Assembly: GCA_964501945.1 (NCBI GenBank)
Contig: CAZCTY010000014.1
Span: 1 to 25,862, forward strand
DNA: 25,862 bases
Direction of reading: 5' to 3'
From: 21-14-0-10-32-9 sp964501945
GTDB taxonomy: Archaea; Nanobdellota; Nanobdellia; Woesearchaeales; 21-14-0-10-32-9
Positions 20,090 through 25,862 of this stretch are shown in pieces (position 1 is the stretch's first letter; each line of letters opens with the position of its first letter). Under the pieces are notes generated by a model. It was not told the origin of the DNA and ran no database searches. It saw only the letters and a list, made by a program, of their open reading frames with translations. Made by a program: the position numbers and the translations under genes.

Positions 20090-21979
20090 ATGAGAAGAGA
20101 ATCCCTTCATTTTTTGATAGTTTTTGTTGTATCTGTTATATTTTTGCAAGGGATTTTTTTAATTAGCCTTGTGTCTTTTTCTAATTCTGCTCCTTCATTT
20201 CCTACTGCGATGGCGACGGGGGATGGTGCGATTGGGGATCTTTCTTTTTGTTTTAATGTTCCTCCAACTTTAGATTTTTCTAATTGCGCATCAGATATTA
20301 ATCAATCTACGAGGATTGAAGATAATGCTTTAGAGTGTTATGTTGAGGCGTCTCATCGTGAAGATGTTGATGTGGTTGTGAGCAGTCATAGTTCGTCAAC
20401 TGATGCTATTAATTACTCTATTGACGAGGAGGGTAATATATTCTTTAACGCTACGTATAAGATTTTTGATCATGAGTCTGATCCGACTAATTTTTCTATT
20501 GATGTTTATGCTGAGGTTTTCGAGCCTTGTCGCATGGTTGGTTCTGATACTTTTGATGTTACAGTTCATCAAATTAATGATCCTCCTGAATTTTTCAGGG
20601 ATATAAATGGTAGTTCTATGCGTCCTCGTGCTGAGCGCGGTATAAATTTAGAGAATTATGCTTATGATCCTGATGGGGATCCTTTAAAGTTTTCTTATTC
20701 TCTTGAGGGTCGTGGTAGGGTTTCAATTGAAGATGGTCTTGCTTATGTGTCTAATATTGATGATGTAGATTGCGATCCTATTTTTGTGGTTTTTTTTGCT
20801 GAAGATCCGTATGGCTTAAGTGACGAGTCTAATATTATTAGGATTGATGCTCTTTGTGGTGATGATGTGCCGGATGAAACTGATAGTGGTGGTTTAGGTG
20901 GTGCGTTTGATCCTTGTGAGCATAATTGGAAGTGTGGCGAGTGGGGTGAGTGTTTACCTAATGGTACTCAAAGCAGGGTGTGTGAGGATTTGCATAGGTG
21001 TGATGAGGATGATTATATTAAGACATTTTGGAGGGATTGTGACTATATTCCTCCTGAGTATCCTGAGGATGATGTTGAATTAGAAGTTGATCCTGATGCG
21101 ACTTGTTTTGATGGTGTTCAAAATTGTCATGTTTTAGATGATGGTTCTATTATTTGTGAGGAAGGTGTTGATTGTGGCGGTCCTTGTGAACCGTGTAGGC
21201 GCATTGAATCTCCAGGGATAGTATTTGATGAAGAAGCTGATAATACTTTGTTGTTCTTTGCGTTAGTGATTGTGTTTTTATCTGTTCTCATTACTGTGTA
21301 TTTTATTTACAAAAAGCAGATTTTGTCTACTCTTGCAAAAATTGGTTGGTGGCTTACACGGAAGAAGAGAAAGCAGTTTTTATTGAAAGCGCATGATAAA
21401 GAGGAGTTATTAGTTGCTGTTAACGCTTTATATGATAAAGTCAAAAATTCATCTAATTCTTCTTTTAATCGTAAAAGTGCGGAGCTTAGGAAAACTATTG
21501 GTGCATCTAGGGGGTTTTTAGCGAGGTCGTTATGGTTACCTGAGGAGTTTTCCTCTGTTGATTTCAAAAAAGGCATTTCTAGGAGGGTTCTCAACGATTC
21601 TCTGAAAAATGGTATGTCTTTATATGGTGAGTCTTTATTTAAAAGAGAAAAGAAATCTTCTGTTTTATCAAAGCAAGAATTATTAAACTTCATTCAAGAA
21701 ACTAGGATGCTTATATTAAATACTAGTAAGCTTGCAAAGCAAGATTTTAATTTTAAAGCATTAGAATTAGATGCTCCTATTGATGCATTAGGTAAAGCTC
21801 AAGTTTTAATTCACAATGCGTATCTTGCTCTTTGTTTCTCAGAAGTTGTTTCTGCTCAAAAGAATTATTACGAGTTGCTTGGTTTATATGAAGAGATGTC
21901 TGAGGAGGATAAGGTCAAAGTTTATTATGAGTTATCTAAGATTTATAGTTATACTAAGACGATTCTTTCTTGGGTTTAA
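20090..21979 (+). CDS. large multidomain type I surface protein with cytoplasmic helical domain
   Basis: A 629-residue protein of unknown specific function. Domain order: signal or anchor helix (about 7-29); an extracellular region with two beta-sandwich, Ig/cadherin-like repeats (YSIDEEGNIFFNATYKI and YAYDPDGDPLKFSYSL, the calcium-type DPDGD motif); a thrombospondin-like cysteine module (WKCGEWGECLPNGTQSRVC, about 278-305); a second cysteine module (CFDGVQNCH to DCGGPCEPC, about 340-370); and a transmembrane helix (about 385-407). The last about 210 residues are cytoplasmic, basic and helical. Such architecture suits adhesion or surface sensing with an internal binding region; this is inferred. 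It is monocistronic with its own strong TATA box, and it follows lgt. Confidence 0.8.
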   Translation: MRRESLHFLIVFVVSVIFLQGIFLISLVSFSNSAPSFPTAMATGDGAIGDLSFCFNVPPTLDFSNCASDINQSTRIEDNALECYVEASHREDVDVVVSSHSSSTDAINYSIDEEGNIFFNATYKIFDHESDPTNFSIDVYAEVFEPCRMVGSDTFDVTVHQINDPPEFFRDINGSSMRPRAERGINLENYAYDPDGDPLKFSYSLEGRGRVSIEDGLAYVSNIDDVDCDPIFVVFFAEDPYGLSDESNIIRIDALCGDDVPDETDSGGLGGAFDPCEHNWKCGEWGECLPNGTQSRVCEDLHRCDEDDYIKTFWRDCDYIPPEYPEDDVELEVDPDATCFDGVQNCHVLDDGSIICEEGVDCGGPCEPCRRIESPGIVFDEEADNTLLFFALVIVFLSVLITVYFIYKKQILSTLAKIGWWLTRKKRKQFLLKAHDKEELLVAVNALYDKVKNSSNSSFNRKSAELRKTIGASRGFLARSLWLPEEFSSVDFKKGISRRVLNDSLKNGMSLYGESLFKREKKSSVLSKQELLNFIQETRMLILNTSKLAKQDFNFKALELDAPIDALGKAQVLIHNAYLALCFSEVVSAQKNYYELLGLYEEMSEEDKVKVYYELSKIYSYTKTILSWV

Positions 21980-21987
21980 CCATAACC

Positions 21988-22000
21988 TTTTTAAAATAAG
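21988..22000 (+). promoter_or_regulatory. TATA-like element of the S19e-L39e-L31e operon
   Basis: The sequence tttttaaaataag would place the transcription start near 22018, giving a leader of about 70 nt before the chosen S19e start. Confidence 0.4.
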
Positions 22001-22017
22001 TATTATTTCTTCTTGTT

Positions 22018-22088
22018 TGGTTTAGAGGTTTGCAATTTAGTTGGCTGAGTCGAGTTGCATTGATTTGGCTATTGGAAGGTGCAATGAA
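22018..22088 (+). promoter_or_regulatory. leader of the ribosomal protein operon with two candidate start signals
   Basis: GAGGT at 22025-22029 precedes an in-frame TTG at 22041, and AGGTG at 22077-22081 precedes ATG 22089 by 7 nt. The family alignment favours the ATG. The leader may carry an autoregulatory site, as is common for ribosomal protein operons, but no clear fold was found. Confidence 0.3.
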
Positions 22089-22514
22089 ATGAAAAGTGTT
22101 AATAATAATGAAGTTATAGAAAAACTTGCTATCAAGCTTAAAGGTAGTGTTAATCCTCCGGATTGGGCTGCTTATGTTAAGACTGGGCATGGTAAGCAAA
22201 GGCCTCCTCTTCGTGAGGATTGGTGGTTTGTTCGTGCTGCTGCTATTCTTATGAGTGTTCAAAAGCTTGGCCCTGTAGGTGTATCTAAACTTAGTGTAAA
22301 GTATGGTACAAGAAAAGATATGGGTGTTAGTCCTGAGAGGTTTTCTCGTGGGTCTAGGAATGTTATTCGTAAGATTCTTCAGCAATTAGAATCTTCTGGG
22401 CTGCTCAAGCAAGAAGAGGTCGGCGTGCATAAGGGAAGAGTTGTGACTAATGATGCGATTAAATTAATCAATGAGGCTTCTAAAGAAGCTCTTAAAAGTG
22501 CGGGGGCGAATTAA
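22089..22514 (+). CDS. rps19e: 30S ribosomal protein S19e
   Basis: Archaeal/eukaryotic-specific small-subunit protein, 141 residues. The N-terminus SVNNNEVIEKLAIKLKG followed by NPPDWAAYVKTGHGKQRPP aligns with the family start. Diagnostic segments are EDWWFVRAAAILMSVQKLGPVGVSKL, SPERFSRGSRNVIRKILQQLES and GRVVTNDAI. An in-frame TTG at 22041 would add 16 residues that are unlike the family, so ATG 22089 with AGGTG seven bases upstream is chosen. It is the first gene of an S19e-L39e-L31e operon with gaps of 1 and 14 bp. In many archaea the PDCD5-like gene lies between S19e and L39e; here it is absent. Confidence 0.96.
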   Translation: MKSVNNNEVIEKLAIKLKGSVNPPDWAAYVKTGHGKQRPPLREDWWFVRAAAILMSVQKLGPVGVSKLSVKYGTRKDMGVSPERFSRGSRNVIRKILQQLESSGLLKQEEVGVHKGRVVTNDAIKLINEASKEALKSAGAN

Positions 22515-22515
22515 A

Positions 22516-22689
22516 ATGTCTAAGTTTATTCATTTATCTAAGAAGAAAAAATTGGTTAAAAATGGTCGTATGACTCGTTGGGCTCCTTTTTGGGTTGTTC
22601 CTAAAATTAATGGTTCTAGTAGGAAACTTCATCCTGGTAGGCATACATTTGTTAAAAGGAGTTGGAGACGTAATAGGATTAAAGTTTGA
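22516..22689 (+). CDS. rpl39e: 50S ribosomal protein L39e
   Basis: A very basic protein of 57 residues that lines the exit tunnel of the large subunit. It starts MSKFIHLSKKKKLVKNGRM and ends with RHTFVKRSWRRNRIKV, which matches the RHWRRSKLKV-type end of L39e; the APFWVVPKING centre corresponds to the PAWVIxKT segment. It is slightly longer than the usual 50-51 residues. ATG 22516 lies one base after the S19e stop, so the two genes are translationally coupled; an extended frame upstream overlaps S19e and is not used. Confidence 0.93.
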   Translation: MSKFIHLSKKKKLVKNGRMTRWAPFWVVPKINGSSRKLHPGRHTFVKRSWRRNRIKV

Positions 22690-22703
22690 GGTTTTATGAG
22701 AAA

Positions 22704-23237
22704 ATGGCTACAAATAAATTAGAGAGGACATACACGATTCCTTTAAGGTCTGATTTTGTTCGTGTTCCTAGATATTATAGGGCTAAGCGGGCTATTAATA
22801 GGATAAAAAATTATATTTCTAAGCATATGAAATCTGAAGATGTCAGGATTGGCTCTGTTTTAAATGAGCATGTTTGGGCTAGGGGCATTAAGAATCCTCC
22901 TGGTAAGGTTACTGTTAAGGCTATTAGGGAAGCTGATTTTGTAACTGTTGAATTAGAAGGACATGTTTATAAGGTTCAATCAGTTCAAACTGAGAAAACT
23001 GAGGCGCCTACTAGTTTTAAAGATAAACTTGCAGCTAAGCTTCAGAAAAAAGATGACTCTGATGATAAAGGCGAGGAGGAGTCTAAAGCTCCTGTGAAAG
23101 AGAGCACGTCTAAGAAAAGTGCTGAGTCTTCAGCTGATAAATCAGAGCCTGTTGAAGAATCTTCTAAGGATGCTGATGTTGTTAAAGATGATTCTGTTAA
23201 ATCATCTAAGTCTGAGGATTCTGTTAATAAAAAATAA
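22704..23237 (+). CDS. rpl31e: 50S ribosomal protein L31e with long acidic C-terminal extension
   Basis: The first about 95 residues are L31e: LERTYTIPLRSDFVRVPRYY, RAKRAINRIKNYISKHMKS, IGSVLNEHVWARGIKNPPGK and VTVKAIREADFVTVELEGH. L31e sits beside the exit tunnel where SRP and other factors dock. Usual archaeal length is about 90 residues; here a tail of about 80 residues follows, rich in Lys, Ser, Glu and Asp and probably disordered (KKDDSDDKGEEESKAPVKES). The start ATG 22704 is preceded by gaggt at 22688-22692; an upstream TTG frame is not used. It is the last gene of the operon, with a T-rich terminator after the stop. In many archaea aIF6 follows; it does not here. Confidence 0.95.
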   Translation: MATNKLERTYTIPLRSDFVRVPRYYRAKRAINRIKNYISKHMKSEDVRIGSVLNEHVWARGIKNPPGKVTVKAIREADFVTVELEGHVYKVQSVQTEKTEAPTSFKDKLAAKLQKKDDSDDKGEEESKAPVKESTSKKSAESSADKSEPVEESSKDADVVKDDSVKSSKSEDSVNKK

Positions 23238-23258
23238 TTTTTTTTCTTCTTTTTTTTC
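23237..23258 (+). terminator. oligo-T terminator of the ribosomal operon
   Basis: Two tracts of eight T (atttttttt and cttcttttttttc) follow within 20 bp of the L31e stop, ahead of the next TATA box. Confidence 0.5.
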
Positions 23259-23262
23259 AAAA

Positions 23263-23276
23263 GTATTATATATTAC
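23263..23276 (+). promoter_or_regulatory. TATA box of the anchored pilin-like pair
   Basis: The sequence gtattatatattac is centred about 28 bp before GTG 23298. This favours that codon over an in-frame TTG at 23283, which lies upstream of the expected transcription start. Confidence 0.5.
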
Positions 23277-23297
23277 TTTGTTTTGTATTTTATAAAG

Positions 23298-23804
23298 GTG
23301 AGTATAATAGTTTCAGGTAAAAGAGGTGCGTTTTTTTTTACGTTAGATACTTTGATGGCTAGTTTGATTATTACTTTGGCTTTGATGCTTCTTTTATCTA
23401 TTTATTTTAGTCGTCCTGTAGTTGAGGATGTTCAGCATGAGGTTAGTAATTTTGCTAATTTTGTTACATCGACTACTATGCGGGATATTAGGGATGAGTA
23501 TCAGGCGGTTTATGATGTAGTTGATGTTGAGGGTAGGGATTTGGATTTGTTTGTGTATCAAATGGCGTTTAAGATGGCTGAGGAGAATTGTTCGGATGCG
23601 CGGGAGTTTATTGGTGCGCTTTCTTTATTCATTGTTCCGCCTCAGATAAATGTTGAGTATAGTGTTGGTGGTTGTAGTCATTTTCAAGGTCATATGCAGG
23701 AGAGGGGGTTGGCTCGTTCTGTTGTTAATCGGAACATTTTAACTTTTTATGTTAATGATTCTGATCTTAAAATGGCGTCTACTAATATTACGATGTGGTC
23801 TTAA
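23298..23804 (+). CDS. pilin-like anchored secreted protein, hypothetical
   Basis: A 168-residue protein. A short basic N-terminus (SGKRG) leads directly into a hydrophobic helix, AFFFTLDTLMASLIITLALM, a pattern found in type IV pilin-like proteins of DPANN archaea (charged residues, then FTLDxLxA). The exported part has helical and beta segments, two cysteines (ENCSDA and GGCSHF) that could pair, and ends NITMWS. The GTG start is leaderless by TATA spacing. The following gene starts 2 bp after the stop and has the same kind of N-terminus, so the two form a pair, perhaps subunits of one surface structure. No enzymatic motif is visible. Confidence 0.65.
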   Translation: MSIIVSGKRGAFFFTLDTLMASLIITLALMLLLSIYFSRPVVEDVQHEVSNFANFVTSTTMRDIRDEYQAVYDVVDVEGRDLDLFVYQMAFKMAEENCSDAREFIGALSLFIVPPQINVEYSVGGCSHFQGHMQERGLARSVVNRNILTFYVNDSDLKMASTNITMWS

Positions 23805-23806
23805 AA

Positions 23807-24862
23807 ATGGTGTTTAAAATGAAAAAAGGGGTTGTTTTTTCGGTTATTGCTTTAATTATCACTTTCTTTTTACTTGCTTCTTTTTTCTTTTTATTGGAAG
23901 TTCCTGTTGATGCTCAAGTGGATGTTGTTAGGTTAAAGGTTGGGAGTGCTAATGATTTCTTATTTCAAGTTGAGAGTTTTGTTAAGGCTCAATCTGTTCT
24001 TAGTGCTGAGGAGGCTGTGGGTTTTTTGATTGGTGAGATGAATCGTACTAACAGTACTTTTAATGATTTTGATAATGAGTTTGAAAATTGTTTGTTGTTT
24101 GGTGAGACTTTATTGGATGATAATTGTGGTGAGGGGGCTAATTTTCAGGGTTTTTTAGATGATTTGTCTGAGTTTTCTGAGAGTAAGCTTAACAAAGACG
24201 TGGATTTTAATGTTCGAAGTGTTTCTTTAGATCAGGTTGATCCTTGGGAGTTATTAGTTAATGTTTCTTTAGATGTTATCTTGGTTGAGGAGGGTTATGC
24301 TTTTTGGAATGTTTCTTTGAATACGTCTAGTTCTTTTAGTATTATTGGTTTTTATGATCCTGTTTATGCTGCGCCTCATGATGATTTGTTAGATTATAAG
24401 TTTGATAATTTATCTGTTATTAGTCGTTATCCTGGTGTTTATAGGTTATTTGTTGATGATTGGAAAGAAAGGCCTTCTACTTTAAATTTCATTGTCATGG
24501 GGGGTCATTATTTTGAGCATAATAGGTCTCCTTCTTTCTTGGATAGGTTGAGGGGGCCTTCTTCGTCTTGGATGGGGGAGGATCCTGCGGGTATTGCTTC
24601 TTTGGTATCTCCTTATTCTTTTGGTGATTTTAAAGTTGATAGTGGGTCTAGTAATTTAGATTGGCAGTTTTGGAATAATTTTACTATTGATTCTTTTGAT
24701 TATGGTACTTTTGATTTTGATGCGTCTATTAATAGGTCTTTGAAGTATGAGATTTTAAATGATTCTTCTCCGCCTAATTTAGAGAATATTACGATTCCTG
24801 TTGAGATTGCTTTAGGTTCTAATATGAGTAATGTCTCAGGGGATTATTTCTTCTTAGATTAA
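23807..24862 (+). CDS. large anchored secreted protein, second of the pilin-like pair
   Basis: A 351-residue protein beginning MVFKMKKGVVFSVIALIITF and continuing with a hydrophobic stretch to about residue 30 (FLLASFFFLLEV), a pilin-like or uncleaved anchor. The remainder is extracellular, rich in Asp, Phe, Ser and N-x-S/T sites (NVSLDVILVEEGYAFWNVSL, then NMSNVSGDYFF), with two cysteines only. Candidate starts are GTG 23795 (overlaps the previous gene), ATG 23807 and ATG 23819 (MKKGVVF); all keep the anchor. The function is unknown. It is co-transcribed with the preceding gene. It converges with the MIP18-like gene with a gap of 10 bp. Confidence 0.65.
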   Translation: MVFKMKKGVVFSVIALIITFFLLASFFFLLEVPVDAQVDVVRLKVGSANDFLFQVESFVKAQSVLSAEEAVGFLIGEMNRTNSTFNDFDNEFENCLLFGETLLDDNCGEGANFQGFLDDLSEFSESKLNKDVDFNVRSVSLDQVDPWELLVNVSLDVILVEEGYAFWNVSLNTSSSFSIIGFYDPVYAAPHDDLLDYKFDNLSVISRYPGVYRLFVDDWKERPSTLNFIVMGGHYFEHNRSPSFLDRLRGPSSSWMGEDPAGIASLVSPYSFGDFKVDSGSSNLDWQFWNNFTIDSFDYGTFDFDASINRSLKYEILNDSSPPNLENITIPVEIALGSNMSNVSGDYFFLD

Positions 24863-24872
24863 TTATTTTTTT

Positions 24873-25163
24873 TTATAGGTTTAGCGCGGCTCTTATATCA
24901 GGGTCTAATCTATCTGGGCTCCATGGTGGGTTAAATGTTAGTTCTATGTTTATTTTTTTATTTGTTATTGTGCGTAGCGCATCTTCTATTTCATTTATTA
25001 TAAAGTCTCCGTATGGGCACGTCGGGGTTGTTAGTGTTAAAAGTATTGTTACATCGTCTTTTTTGATGTTTATCTCATATATTAATCCGAGGCTTATTAT
25101 ATCTATGCCTAAGTCGGGGTCTTCTACTTGCATTAATGCTTTCTCTACGTCTTCTTTATTCAT
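24873..25163 (-). CDS. MIP18/SufT-type (DUF59) iron-sulfur assembly protein
   Basis: A 96-residue protein of the MIP18/PaaD/SufT family, which helps deliver Fe-S clusters to apoproteins. Family features: VEKALMQVEDPDLGIDIISLGLIYEI at the N-terminus (the conserved DPD/E..I..LGL motif), the core strand VTILLTLTTPTCPYGDFI with the conserved cysteine, and the C-terminal IELTFNPPWSPDRLDPDIRAAL. Length is normal for stand-alone members. It lies 15 bp downstream of the pilin-like gene on the same strand and is probably expressed from the same transcript, though the two functions are unrelated. No Suf genes are nearby. Confidence 0.9.
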   Translation of the reverse strand: MNKEDVEKALMQVEDPDLGIDIISLGLIYEINIKKDDVTILLTLTTPTCPYGDFIINEIEDALRTITNKKINIELTFNPPWSPDRLDPDIRAALNL

Positions 25164-25178
25164 TTTATTCAGTTTTTT

Positions 25179-25634
25179 TTATATGTCGATTACTCTGCCT
25201 ATTATGTTTCCTTGTGTCACTGAGTTGTATTCGTTTCCGTGTTTTTTATAGGTTATAGTCATTGTTGCTCTTATTAAATCATCTTTTGTTAAATCTATGC
25301 CTTCTTCACATTTTACTACTTTTGATTGTCCTACAGGGACTTCTATTTCTGGGTCTTTATTCGTCGTGTATTCTTGTCCTTCTATCTCACACATTACAGA
25401 TGTTATATTAATTGTTCTATCATCAAAGTTCATCATATTTGCTTGTATGTCATCAGTTGTTACTGCGTGTTCTGTGCATTGTAATTTGTCTGTGAATGTG
25501 CAACTTGGTGGTATTACTTGGTCGGGGCTCATTATTACGTATGCTGCTGCGCTCATCATTATTACTAGTACTAGTAATGCCCATCCGTAAGTTGTTAAGA
25601 ATTCAAATGTGGTTTGTGCCTTTTTTGTTTTCAT
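25179..25634 (-). CDS. type IV pilin-like protein with class III signal peptide
   Basis: A 151-residue archaeal prepilin-like protein. The N-terminus KTKKAQTTFEFLTTYGWALL has the charged residues, cleavage-type K(A/G)Q site, the Glu at +5-like position and the EFLxTYGWA helix that are typical of class III signal peptides in DPANN archaea. FlaK/PibD-type peptidase would process it; that enzyme is not in the window. After the helix come beta strands with four cysteines (PPSCTF, LQCTEH, VMCEIE, VKCEEG), probably two disulfides. A GTG at 25646 is in frame, but it forms part of the Shine-Dalgarno AGGTG (25648-25644), which lies 9 nt before ATG 25634, so the ATG is chosen. Confidence 0.88.
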   Translation of the reverse strand: MKTKKAQTTFEFLTTYGWALLVLVIMMSAAAYVIMSPDQVIPPSCTFTDKLQCTEHAVTTDDIQANMMNFDDRTINITSVMCEIEGQEYTTNKDPEIEVPVGQSKVVKCEEGIDLTKDDLIRATMTITYKKHGNEYNSVTQGNIIGRVIDI

Positions 25635-25656
25635 TTCTTCAAACACCTTTTTTTTT

Positions 25657-25671
25657 AATATATTATTACAA
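25657..25671 (-). promoter_or_regulatory. TATA-like element of the pilin-like gene
   Basis: The minus strand reads ttaataatatattaaaa in this stretch, centred close to 29 bp from ATG 25634. A second candidate (gtatttgtaat) lies just upstream, so the exact transcription start is unclear. Confidence 0.35.
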
Positions 25672-25754
25672 ATACTTTTTTTGTATTGTATTGTTATGCT
25701 TTAATGATTATAAAGTCTTGTATTATTTAAGATTTGTTTTTTTTTTGAAAAATA

Positions 25755-25795
25755 ATTTTAAGAAAAAAAATAATAAAAATAAAAAATAAAAATCG
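25755..25795 (-). terminator. oligo-T terminator of the gene entering from the right
   Basis: On the minus strand a series of T tracts (atttttattttttattttt and attattttttttc) begins about 20 bp after the stop at 25814. This is a strong archaeal termination signal. Confidence 0.5.
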
Positions 25796-25813
25796 TCGTT
25801 TTAGTTGCTACAT

Positions 25814-25862
25814 TTATTCTGTTACTGTTGCACCGATGCTCCCTGTTGCTTGCTGGTCAATT
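25814..25862 (-). CDS. 3' end of a small surface protein (partial)
   Basis: Only the last 15 complete codons are in the window. Read on the minus strand they give IDQQATGSIGATVTE followed by TAA at 25816-25814. The ending TGSIxxxVxE matches the end of the 75-residue surface protein at 95-322 (TGSIELSVVE), so this is probably a related small anchored protein. It is followed by an oligo-T terminator. The frame has no stop up to the window edge, and A/C-ending codons fit a minus-strand gene here. The identity rests on a short match and is tentative. Confidence 0.45.
   Translation of the reverse strand, partial: IDQQATGSIGATVTE

Noticed and set aside
1..25862. tRNA genes, CRISPR arrays, insertion sequences, integrases or toxin-antitoxin pairs
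   Set aside because: Intergenic gaps are short and T-rich. None contains cloverleaf-like sequence, regular direct repeats or terminal inverted repeats with a transposase.

Overview
This AT-rich window (roughly one third G+C by eye) comes from an archaeon, most probably a DPANN lineage such as Woesearchaeota/Pacearchaeota. The archaeal markers are SRP54, ribosomal proteins L10e, S19e, L39e and L31e, deoxyhypusine synthase, an archaeal-type IleRS, NOG1, a class III (pilin-type) signal peptide protein, and TATA boxes about 22-30 bp upstream of many start codons (leaderless transcripts). Bacterial-like elements are DNA gyrase B and a canonical prolipoprotein diacylglyceryl transferase (Lgt). The many small secreted proteins with an N-terminal anchor also fit DPANN genomes. 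The lineage assignment is inference.

Layout. 1-1000: two small anchored surface proteins in one operon. 1040-5047 (minus): IleRS followed by a stand-alone C-terminal half of an Rqc2/NEMF-type protein. 5316-6005 (plus): E1/ThiF-like protein. 6044-10164 (minus): gyrB, then a DHH phosphoesterase-NOG1 GTPase operon. 10268-12188 (plus): SRP54 and a degenerate RBBP9-like hydrolase. 12196-13113 (minus): OB-fold-like membrane protein and a coiled-coil protein, separated by an unusual nest of inverted repeats. 13317-16232 (plus): L10e, an MscS channel, and a lipoprotein-deoxyhypusine synthase operon. 16234-17381 (minus): tandem HIT-domain proteins that both lack the catalytic histidine. 17470-21979 (plus): site-2 protease, thioredoxin, Lgt and a large multidomain surface protein, i.e. 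an envelope cluster. 22089-24862 (plus): S19e-L39e-L31e operon, then two anchored pilin-like secreted proteins. 24873-25862 (minus): MIP18/SufT-type protein, a type IV pilin-like protein, and the 3' end of another small surface protein entering from beyond the window.

The genome is compact. Convergent genes end 1-40 bp apart, and operonic genes overlap by 4 bp or are separated by a few bases. The longest gene-free stretch is 5048-5315 (268 bp); it holds the ileS leader with a hairpin and the divergent promoters. No tRNA, rRNA, CRISPR array, insertion sequence or integrase was seen.

The most unusual points are: (a) a strong strand asymmetry in synonymous codons (plus-strand genes end in T/G, minus-strand genes in A/C), with L10e as an exception; (b) several apparent pseudoenzymes (two HIT proteins, an RBBP9-like hydrolase, an E1-like protein); (c) a 5' leader of ileS in which one 7-nt arm can pair either with a downstream arm or with the Shine-Dalgarno; (d) the nested inverted repeats with a G-rich core at 12591-12702; and (e) Lgt together with a lipobox protein in an archaeon. 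I do not see a clearly new defence or mobile system here.
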